DNA of 59,820 nt from Chloroflexota bacterium (lineage in GTDB: Bacteria > Chloroflexota > Limnocylindria > Limnocylindrales > CSP1-4), in NCBI GenBank assembly GCA_021786265.1, contig JAJYNP010000348.1, positions 1 through 59,820 on the forward strand. The letters are read 5' to 3'. The notes beneath the pieces were generated by a model. The model was not told where the DNA came from. It was given only the letters and a program-made list of their open reading frames with translations, and searched no databases. The translations under genes were made by a program, and so were the position numbers. Below, piece after piece: positions 51,823 to 58,469 of the stretch (positions are counted from its first letter, which is position 1; every line of letters begins with the position of its first letter).

Positions 51823-53010
51823 CTATGCGTCGCCGTCCGCCTCGGCCACCTCCGCTGCGGCGCGGTATGGGCTGAACTCGCGCCGCAGCACGTCCGGGTT
51901 GGTCCCCAGCGCCAGGGCGAGGTGGTACGTCGTCAGCTGCAACGGGATCGCGGTCGCCAGCAGCGACGCGACGGGGCCCGGCAGGTCGATCGGATCGGGC
52001 ACCACCACGCGTCCCGCCGGTGTCAGCTCGGCCGGGATCCCGGCGTCGGCAGCCGCGGTCAGGATCGCGCCGGGACGCACCCCGACCCGGGCAACCGCGA
52101 TCAGCACCCGTCGAGCGCGTGCCAGGCGCGCGTCCAGGCGCTCACGATCGGACAGCAGCAGGACGACACCGGTGCCGACGTCGAGCGACGGGATATGGCC
52201 GTGCAGCATCGTCTCGAGGTCACGGTAGGCCGTCGGGACGTAGGCGGCCTCCTCGATCTTCAGTGTCATCTCCCGACCCGCGATCCGGTCGTCGCCCGAG
52301 CCGACGACCACGAGCGTCCGACTCGAGGCGAGCTCGTGCGCCAGCCGGAGCGCCGCATCGTCCGCCGTGACCCCCGCGTCGAGCGGCGCCCGGAACGCCT
52401 CCGGCGCGGTCTGCCGGCCCGCGAGCCGATCGGCGACGAGTGCCGCCGCCACGATTGGTCCCATGTACGCGATGGTGTGGCACCACGAGAGATCGACCTC
52501 GGTCGTGCACAGGCACGCCTCCGCGACCGCCGCGGCCGGGCTGTTGGCGCCCGCGCTGATCAACGCGACGCGTGCGCCGGCGTCTCGCGCCGCAGTCATC
52601 GCGGCGATGGTGGCCCGGGTTGCGCCCTCGTGGCTGATCCCGATCACGGTCCCCGGCCAGGGCTCCAGCGCGGCCTCGAAGGCCTGTCGCGCACCGGGAC
52701 CGATCCCTGGCAGACCCGCCCGGCGCCACGCCTCACGCCAGATCGCGGCGGCGGCCATCGCCGCGTGCTCCGATGTGCCGCATCCGACCACCGCCGGTGG
52801 CCAGCCGGACGACGCGCCTCCCCGCAGCAGCGCCGCCACCGAGACGGCGGCGTCCGCGACGCCGGGGTGCGTGGCGAGGCGTTCGGCGAGGGCGGGCTCG
52901 CGTGCGATGGCGTCTCGCATCAGGTAGGGCGGGCCGGACCGCAGCGGTGGCATGGGAGCGGCGCCCCACGGGTCGGACGGGCGGCAGGACGGGCTGGGAT
53001 CGAGGCGCAT
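51823..53010 (-). CDS. Double-SIS-domain sugar isomerase/deglycase (GlmS-like)
   Basis: Protein of 395 residues with two SIS domains. The first has VVGCGTSEHAAMAAAAIW and GISHEGATRATIAAM; the second has VVVGSGDDRIAGREMTLKIE and a conserved-type YRDLETMLHGHIPSL. This is the isomerase half of GlmS without the glutaminase, as in AgaS or FrlB-type proteins that act on amino sugars or fructosamine phosphates. The ATG at 53010 follows GGAGGG. The reading frame further upstream crosses the tRNA gene and is rejected. No sugar genes lie beside it, so the substrate is open. Confidence 0.85.
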   Translation of the reverse strand: MRLDPSPSCRPSDPWGAAPMPPLRSGPPYLMRDAIAREPALAERLATHPGVADAAVSVAALLRGGASSGWPPAVVGCGTSEHAAMAAAAIWREAWRRAGLPGIGPGARQAFEAALEPWPGTVIGISHEGATRATIAAMTAARDAGARVALISAGANSPAAAVAEACLCTTEVDLSWCHTIAYMGPIVAAALVADRLAGRQTAPEAFRAPLDAGVTADDAALRLAHELASSRTLVVVGSGDDRIAGREMTLKIEEAAYVPTAYRDLETMLHGHIPSLDVGTGVVLLLSDRERLDARLARARRVLIAVARVGVRPGAILTAAADAGIPAELTPAGRVVVPDPIDLPGPVASLLATAIPLQLTTYHLALALGTNPDVLRREFSPYRAAAEVAEADGDA

Positions 53011-53134
53011 CACGGATGGGCCCTCCGGCCGCTCCCGTCGCCGGCCGGGTTCATGCCCCTGGCCGGGCGGCGTCACGGATGCGGCGGCGTGACGAACGTG
53101 GCGTGACGAACGTGGACGGCTCGGGCGCGGGGCT

Positions 53135-53212
53135 TGGAGGCGAGGGCTGGATTCGAACCAGCGAACGGAGACTTTGCGGGCCTCCACCCTTGGACCACTC
53201 GGGCACCTCGCC
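53135..53212 (-). tRNA. tRNA-Cys(GCA), with C at position 33
   Basis: Reading on the minus strand from 53212: acceptor stem GGCGAGG with CCTCGCC, discriminator T (as in tRNA-Cys), encoded CCA at 53135-53137. The anticodon stem GAGGC/GTCTC closes loop CCGCAAA, giving anticodon GCA. The T arm GCTGG/CCAGC has loop TTCGAAT; the variable loop is five bases (CGTTC). Position 33, almost always U, is C, and the D stem is weak. T73 and GCA support the Cys assignment. Confidence 0.9.
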
Positions 53213-53244
53213 GTGCCAGATGCATGCTACGCGCGATCGTCCTC

Positions 53245-53267
53245 GTCGCGACCATCGCGGTCGCGAC
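53245..53267. terminator. Hairpin behind the Ni-SOD maturation gene
   Basis: GTCGCGACC (53245-53253) and GGTCGCGAC (53259-53267) form a perfect 9-bp stem with loop ATCGC. It lies 34 bases past the stop of the S26 protease gene (minus strand) and upstream of tRNA-Cys, so it probably ends the sodN-sodX transcript. There is no T run. Confidence 0.5.
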
Positions 53268-53300
53268 ACTGCCGCCTGCCCCATCTTCGTGCGGGAGGCC

Positions 53301-53807
53301 TCAGCGGATGCGCCCCAGCCGCGCGGGTGGCCAGTATCGCGCCCATGGCCGTCCGACCACCGTGGCCGGGTCAACGGGCCCGAACGTCCGGGAATCGGTC
53401 GACTGTGCCGGATCGTCGCCTCGCAGCTCGAGACGACCGGCCTCGTCGACCCCGGCAACGCGCTTCACGAGCCACCGCGATGGCTCGCGGGGGTCGGGCA
53501 CGGCGACCAGGTCGGACGACCGCGGCGGTCGGGCCCGGTAGGCGTCAGGGTCGACGAGCAGCAGGTCCCCGGACTCGAGGAGCGGACGCATGCTCTCGCC
53601 GGCCACCGCGCTCCGGAAGGCCCAGCTGCGGGCCACCCGGACCAGCTGGGGGCCGAGCGCGAGTCCGAGTGCGGCAATCCCGATCCCGAACCGGATTCCG
53701 GCCCTGAAGCGGGCGTCCAGTAGCCGGCCGCTGGCCGGCCCGTCGCCGTCCTCCCGTGGAGCCGCGGGCGAGGGGCGACCTCGCCTCGAGCCGGCCGTGA
53801 GTTCCAC
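53301..53807 (-). CDS. sodX: S26-family peptidase, probable Ni-SOD maturation protease (SodX-like)
   Basis: Protein of 168 residues with one possible membrane segment (about 37-55). The signal peptidase/LexA-like active site is visible: the Ser in VAGESMRPLLESGDLLLVD, the Lys in WLVKRVAGVDE and the later GDDPAQSTDSRTFGPV. In organisms with Ni-superoxide dismutase such a protease removes the short leader of SodN to expose the metal-binding N-terminal His. It lies 24 bases behind the SodN gene on the same strand, which supports that role. Substrate specificity is inferred from the context. Confidence 0.85.
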   Translation of the reverse strand: MELTAGSRRGRPSPAAPREDGDGPASGRLLDARFRAGIRFGIGIAALGLALGPQLVRVARSWAFRSAVAGESMRPLLESGDLLLVDPDAYRARPPRSSDLVAVPDPREPSRWLVKRVAGVDEAGRLELRGDDPAQSTDSRTFGPVDPATVVGRPWARYWPPARLGRIR

Positions 53808-53831
53808 CGGAACGGGTCGGGACGAGCGGCG

Positions 53832-54266
53832 TCAGGCCTGCGGCCTGCCGCCCTTGGTCTCCCAGAAGATGTCCGCGAACTCCTTCACCAGCGCCTGGAG
53901 CTGGGCGGCGGCTGCCGCGTCGACGCTCTGCTTGCACGCGCCGGCCTGCTTCAGGATCCGCCAGGTCAGGTCGTGAAGCTTCGGGTACTTCTCGAGGTGC
54001 TCGGGCTTGAAGTAGTCGCTCCAGATGACCTGGATCTCGCGCTTGACCAGCTCGGCGTGCTCTTCCTTGATGGCGACGCACCGCACGAACTTGTTGCGCT
54101 GGGCCACGTCGTTGCCGAGGTTGTCGTTGATCAGCTCGACCATGCGGGCGACGGTGCGGGCGCCCAGCTCCGCGGTGTGCGGATCGTAGATGCCGCAGGG
54201 GATGTCGCAGTGGGCGTGGAGCGTGTGGCGGGGCGCGATGGCCGCCGCGATCCGTTCGCGAAACAC
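53832..54266 (-). CDS. sodN: Nickel superoxide dismutase
   Basis: Protein of 144 residues. The nickel hook HCDIPCGIYDPHTA is intact (His1, two Cys, Tyr), and the rest is the four-helix Ni-SOD fold: ELGARTVARMVELINDN, RCVAIKEEHAELVKREI and WSDYFKPEHLEKYP. The enzyme turns superoxide into peroxide and oxygen. It must be cut directly before the His. Choosing GTG at 54266 (GGAGGA 7 bases upstream) gives a leader of 18 residues, MFRERIAAAIAPRHTLHA, a usual size; the ATG at 54305 is a less likely start. The protease gene follows. Confidence 0.95.
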   Translation of the reverse strand: MFRERIAAAIAPRHTLHAHCDIPCGIYDPHTAELGARTVARMVELINDNLGNDVAQRNKFVRCVAIKEEHAELVKREIQVIWSDYFKPEHLEKYPKLHDLTWRILKQAGACKQSVDAAAAAQLQALVKEFADIFWETKGGRPQA

Positions 54267-54421
54267 GATGGACTCCTCCGGACTTCGTATCGTGTGCGGG
54301 ACCATCGTGCCACGGACCAGCGCCGCGCGCAGATGGCCGTGCGAGGCGGGCTCGCACGGTGGGTCCGCCCACCACCGGGCGCCGTGCGTTGCCGGTGCGC
54401 GCGGATCGGTATGATGCCCGC

Positions 54422-56164
54422 ATGCACGATCGCCGAGCAGGAGGCCCGGACGGGGCGAGCGTCTGCCCGTTCCTGGCGCTGGCCACCGACCGCGATGCCC
54501 GTGCCGACGTGCCCGATCGTCGCCACCGGTGCTATGCCGAGCCAGAGCCGGCTCCGCGCGCGATCGCCCACCAGCAGCAGTACTGCCTCACCCCGGCCTT
54601 CGCCACGTGCGCCACGTTCCAGGACTGGGCCCGCAGGGAGGCGGCCCGCGTCGTGCCGTCCACCGCCGGACCCGCGGCCGGTCCGGCGCCGGTGTGGGAG
54701 CCGCCGGTCGACCTGGACCAGGTGGCCGGCGGAGGACCGGTCGGCCGGGACCAGGCAGCCGGCGACCGCCCGGCCGTTCCCGCGCCCGCTGCCCTGGACG
54801 CCGCGCCCGGGCACGAGCCCGGCCGCGAGGGGAGGGACGGCGACCTGCACGCCACCCGGTCCGCGGCGGGAGCGGACACTGGCCGGCGTTCACGCGTTCC
54901 GGGTGAAGCCGCCGAACCCGGACTCTGGAGCGACGAACGGGCCTGGGCCGCGCCGCCACCCTGGCGGCGCGGCGAGGACGCCGAGGCCGAGCCGGGTGTC
55001 CCGATGGAAGCAGCCCCGCCCTCGCGGGCCGGACAGGCCGGAGACCTCGGGCGCGGCGAACGCTCGCGGGCGTCCGGCAGAGGCCCGGCGCAGCTGGAGC
55101 CGCCCTGGGGCGAGGCGGCCCTCCGCGGTGCGCCGCTCGCACCGCTGCCGGAGTCTGCCGAGGGCGCGGTGCCCAGCACGGTCCGGCGGCCTTTCGACGA
55201 GCCGTGGACGCCCGACGTGCCTGCGCCGGGATCGCCGAGGGCCGGGACTCACGGCGCGGGATCCGGTCCGGGCCAGCCCGCGCCGGCGGCGAGCGGCCAG
55301 GGGCGGCCGGACAGCGCGAGGGAGCCCCGGGACGACGTGTCCCCCGAACTGCCGGCCTTCCTGGCGCGGCGCGCGTCCGCGGCCCCGGACGTCCATCGGG
55401 ATGCGGCTGCGCGGCTGCGGCCCGATGCCCCGGCCGGCGCGCACCCGCGGCGCGAGACGGGTGCCGGCTCCCCGCCGGCTGCAAGGCCGAGCCCGGATCT
55501 GCGCCCGGACGGCACACCGCGCCCCGGGCGGGTAGTCCGGCCCGAACCGCAGGCCCGCCCGGTTCCCACCGAGGACACCGGGGAACGTGGAACGAGCCGG
55601 CTGAGGTTGCCCGGCGTGACCACGCTGCGACGACCGCGCGCCGAGGCCGGAGATGGCGCGGAAACGCACGGGGCGCCGTCATGGGAGCGGCCGCTGCGGC
55701 GCGAGGCCTACCCCGATCTGCGCACGCGGGTGGGGCTCCCGCAGATCCCGCGATTGTGGCTCGGCGCGATCGCCCTGCTGGTCGCCGGCATCGTGCTGTT
55801 CCTCCTCCCGACGCTCATGCCCGGGTTCTTCGGCGGCCAGCAGGCCGCGACACCCGTGCCCACGGCGACGGCCGCGCCGACCGTCTCGGTCGCGCCCACG
55901 CCGCCGCCACTGCCCACGCCCTTCGTCTACACCGTGGTGCAGGGCGACACCCTGTCGGGGATCGCCGGCCGGTACGGGCTCACGATCTCCCAGCTGCTGA
56001 AGGCGAACCCGCAGATCAAGAACGAGAACCAGCTGGCGATCGGGGACAAGATCACGATCCCGGTCAAGGGGTCGTCCGGCAGCAGCGTGACGGGCGCGGG
56101 CACGGTGGCCGCAAGCGGCGCGCCCGGAGGCACGTCGGCGCCCGGAGGCACGTCGGCGCCCTGA
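54422..56164 (+). CDS. Cys-motif/TM/LysM protein 2
   Basis: Protein of 580 residues. Residues about 14-63 hold four Cys with spacing C-x21-C-x17-C-x7-C (VCPFLALATDRD ... HRCYAEPEP ... YCLTPAFATCATF), closely like the LysM protein at 48688. About 380 residues of low-complexity Pro/Arg/Gly/Ala linker follow. One membrane helix (about 462-485; LWLGAIALLVAGIVLFLLP) is followed by a Pro/Thr linker and a C-terminal LysM domain (about 502-550; YTVVQGDTLSGIAGRYGLTI, LAIGDKITIPV). The last residues repeat GAPGGTS. The ATG at 54422 is in front of the first Cys. The linker makes this an unusually long member. Confidence 0.85.
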   Translation: MHDRRAGGPDGASVCPFLALATDRDARADVPDRRHRCYAEPEPAPRAIAHQQQYCLTPAFATCATFQDWARREAARVVPSTAGPAAGPAPVWEPPVDLDQVAGGGPVGRDQAAGDRPAVPAPAALDAAPGHEPGREGRDGDLHATRSAAGADTGRRSRVPGEAAEPGLWSDERAWAAPPPWRRGEDAEAEPGVPMEAAPPSRAGQAGDLGRGERSRASGRGPAQLEPPWGEAALRGAPLAPLPESAEGAVPSTVRRPFDEPWTPDVPAPGSPRAGTHGAGSGPGQPAPAASGQGRPDSAREPRDDVSPELPAFLARRASAAPDVHRDAAARLRPDAPAGAHPRRETGAGSPPAARPSPDLRPDGTPRPGRVVRPEPQARPVPTEDTGERGTSRLRLPGVTTLRRPRAEAGDGAETHGAPSWERPLRREAYPDLRTRVGLPQIPRLWLGAIALLVAGIVLFLLPTLMPGFFGGQQAATPVPTATAAPTVSVAPTPPPLPTPFVYTVVQGDTLSGIAGRYGLTISQLLKANPQIKNENQLAIGDKITIPVKGSSGSSVTGAGTVAASGAPGGTSAPGGTSAP

Positions 56165-56182
56165 GGCACGTCGGCGCCCTGA
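56121..56182. repeat. 18-bp tandem repeat spanning the LysM protein stop codon
   Basis: The unit CGCCCGGAGGCACGTCGG is repeated at 56121, 56139 and 56157, with a partial fourth copy from 56175. In the third copy GGA has become TGA, which is the stop codon of the LysM gene. Later copies show the same TGA. The array therefore decides where this protein ends. Confidence 0.85.
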
Positions 56183-56204
56183 CGCGCGGCGGTCGCCCCG
56201 TTGT

Positions 56205-57071
56205 CTAGACCTCGCGCCGCTCGAACAGGAGGACCGCCAGCAGCAGCACCAGCGCGATCCACGCCAGCGCCCAGCCCAGCTCCGCGGGCGCAGGTGGTCC
56301 GGCCACCTCGAACGGACTGAACCGCGCGGTCGCGATCGGCCCGGCAATGCCGGCCTGGGCGAGTTGCGAGGACGTGGGCTCCAGGCTCGCGGTCGCGCCG
56401 ATCCAGAACGTGTCGCTGGGGAGCAGCCGCTGGCTGACCGCCGCGGCCTGTTGCAGCGATTCGACGCCGAACAGCGCCGCGAAGCGGCCCAACAGGCCGA
56501 TCACCCACGCCAGCCCGAACAGCACCACCGTGATCGCACCCCCGGTGATCATCGAGAGACGGGTGCTGAGCGCGAGCGAGAAGGTCAGCAGCACGGCCCC
56601 TTCGCCGGCCAGGAACAGCACTGCCTCCGCAGGGTGCGGTGGAATCCACCTCGTGATCCAGGCGCAGACGGCGAGCTCCATCGACCCGGAGATCGCGGCG
56701 TACGCGATCACGATCGTCATCAGCCCCAGCCACTTCCCGACGACGAACTCCGAGCGCCGGAGCGGCCTCGCCAGCAGCGCGAGCGACAGGCCGCTCTCCA
56801 GGTCGCCGGCCATCGACGGGGCACCGAAGACGACCGCGATCATCGCCAGCACGAAGCTGAACATGAACGCGACCATGATCAGGAGCTGCGATACCGCCAC
56901 GCGCAGCTGCGCCTCCGCCACGCCGTCCGCTCGAGCGAGCTGCACGAACCGGTCGAAGCCCCAGCCAGTCACGCCGACCACGAGCACCGTCAGAAACAGC
57001 AACGCCCACGCCAGCCGCCGTCGCACGGCCTCGCGCAGTGTCAGCCCCGCGACCACCAGGACGTTGCTCAT
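56205..57071 (-). CDS. ABC-2 type exporter permease (NosY-like)
   Basis: Protein of 288 residues with six membrane segments. An N-terminal VVAGLTLREAVRRRLAWALL is followed by a long first loop with VSQLLIMVAFMFSFVLAM, then DLESGLSLALLARPLRRSEF and VGKWLGLMTIV, the typical ABC-2/NosY loop where the permease contacts the ATPase (a G-x-x-x-x-L-A-R-P motif). It starts with ATG at 57071 overlapping the ATPase stop (ATGA). The transported substrate is unknown. Confidence 0.9.
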   Translation of the reverse strand: MSNVLVVAGLTLREAVRRRLAWALLFLTVLVVGVTGWGFDRFVQLARADGVAEAQLRVAVSQLLIMVAFMFSFVLAMIAVVFGAPSMAGDLESGLSLALLARPLRRSEFVVGKWLGLMTIVIAYAAISGSMELAVCAWITRWIPPHPAEAVLFLAGEGAVLLTFSLALSTRLSMITGGAITVVLFGLAWVIGLLGRFAALFGVESLQQAAAVSQRLLPSDTFWIGATASLEPTSSQLAQAGIAGPIATARFSPFEVAGPPAPAELGWALAWIALVLLLAVLLFERREV

Positions 57072-58018
57072 GCCGCCGGCTCCCCTCCGACCAGCGCCAG
57101 GAATCGGTCCTCGAGGGTCTGCTGCAGCGGCTCGACGGCGTAGACCCGACCGCCGAGGCGAACCACCTCGGCCACCAGGTCGGGGACCGCGTCAGGCGCG
57201 ATCCCCTCGACCTCCACCCGGTCGCCGTCGAGCGTGACCCGGCCGAACCGCGCCAGCCCGGCGACCGCATCGGCGGACAGCCCCGTCGCACGGAGCGCCA
57301 CGGTACTCGCCCCCAGCAGCTCCGGGAGCGTGCCGGTCGCGACGACCCGTCCGTGGTCCACGACCGCGACCCGGTCACACACGCGCTCCACCTCGGTCAG
57401 CAGGTGTGAGTTCAGGAACACCGTCACGCCGCGATCGCGCAGTTCGCGGATGATTCGCCGGACGTCCTGGCGTCCCAGCGGGTCGAGCGCCGACGTCGGC
57501 TCATCGAGGATCACCAGGTCCGGCGGCCCCAGGAGGGCAACGCCCAGCCCCAGCCGCTGCTGCATGCCCTTCGAGAATCCCCCGACTCGATCGTCCGCTC
57601 GATCCGCCAGCCCGACGGTGGCCAGGGCGGACCGGACGGCGCCGACCCACCGTGCGCGGTCGAGCCCCGCGAGCCGGCAGTGGAGCCCGAGCACCTCGCG
57701 GGCGGTCAGCCAGGGCTGGTAGCGGAACAGCTCCGGCAGGTACCCGACGTGGACACGGGCCCGCCGGTCGCCGAGCGGCGCGCCCAGGAGCCACCCCTGG
57801 CCGGCGGCCGGATACGCGAGCCCCAGCAGCAGCTTGACCGCCGTCGTCTTGCCGGCGCCGTTCGGCCCGAGGAAACCGAACGCCTCTCCCCGTGGCACTT
57901 CGAGGTCGAGCCCGTCCAGCGCGAGCGTGCGACCGTAGCGCTTGGACAGGCCGACGGTCCGGATCGCCGCTTCGACGCCGCGCACGCCGTGCGGCCCCGC
58001 GGCCGGTGGCTCGCTCAT
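57068..58018 (-). CDS. ABC transporter ATP-binding protein
   Basis: Protein of 316 residues. Walker A is GFLGPNGAGKTTAVKLL, the signature is GGFSKGMQQRLGLG, Walker B LVILDEPTSALDP and the switch His LNSHLLTEVERV. A C-terminal domain of about 90 residues follows, as in DrrA/NosF-type exporters. The gene is translationally coupled to its permease, giving a simple two-gene exporter. Substrate is not predictable. Confidence 0.94.
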   Translation of the reverse strand: MSEPPAAGPHGVRGVEAAIRTVGLSKRYGRTLALDGLDLEVPRGEAFGFLGPNGAGKTTAVKLLLGLAYPAAGQGWLLGAPLGDRRARVHVGYLPELFRYQPWLTAREVLGLHCRLAGLDRARWVGAVRSALATVGLADRADDRVGGFSKGMQQRLGLGVALLGPPDLVILDEPTSALDPLGRQDVRRIIRELRDRGVTVFLNSHLLTEVERVCDRVAVVDHGRVVATGTLPELLGASTVALRATGLSADAVAGLARFGRVTLDGDRVEVEGIAPDAVPDLVAEVVRLGGRVYAVEPLQQTLEDRFLALVGGEPAA

Positions 58019-58027
58019 CCGGGGACG

Positions 58028-58354
58028 TCAGCGCGGCGCGAAGTTGATCGCCGTGATCTTTCCGGCCTCGACGCGGAAGGTCGCGTCGAGTTCCTGCGAC
58101 TGCGCGCCAGGCCGCACCACCAGCAGGTTGCACTCGAAGGTGTTGCCGAGGTCGCGGCCCTCGCCGGGGAGCATCTTCATGCCCCGGTCGGCGCGGAGGA
58201 ACCAGCCCGCCATCTGCTCGCCGCGCAGCACCTTCACGTTGCCGAGCACGTGGATGCGCATCTCGGCCTTCTCGTCGAACAGCCGGACGGCCGCCTCACG
58301 GTCGCCGGCGTTGAGCAGCTCGAAGAAGACGTCCATGGTGTCGACGGCGCCCAT
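58028..58354 (-). CDS. SnoaL-like/NTF2-fold protein
   Basis: Protein of 108 residues of the SnoaL/limonene-epoxide hydrolase-like fold: MDVFFELLNAGDREAAVRLF at the N-terminus, then the cone-shaped beta sheet with CNLLVVRPGAQSQELDATFR and VEAGKITAINF. Such proteins are small enzymes or ligand binders. The start could also be the ATG six codons in, or an ATG at 58396. It lies 10 bases before the ABC exporter genes on the same strand, so it may share their transcript. Confidence 0.75.
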   Translation of the reverse strand: MGAVDTMDVFFELLNAGDREAAVRLFDEKAEMRIHVLGNVKVLRGEQMAGWFLRADRGMKMLPGEGRDLGNTFECNLLVVRPGAQSQELDATFRVEAGKITAINFAPR

Positions 58355-58469
58355 GGCCGGAGTGTACGCCGGGACCCGCTGGGCCGGGACTGCCATGGCC
58401 GGGGCCGCCCACGGCGGCAGGGTCCGGGTCGGGATCGCCGGGGCCGGAGATGGCGGATGGCCGGCGGCG

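Noticed and set aside
53135..53212. tRNA-Ala(CGC) as an alternative reading
   Set aside because: That register breaks the anticodon stem (a G-G pair), whereas the GCA register pairs fully and the T73 discriminator fits Cys.
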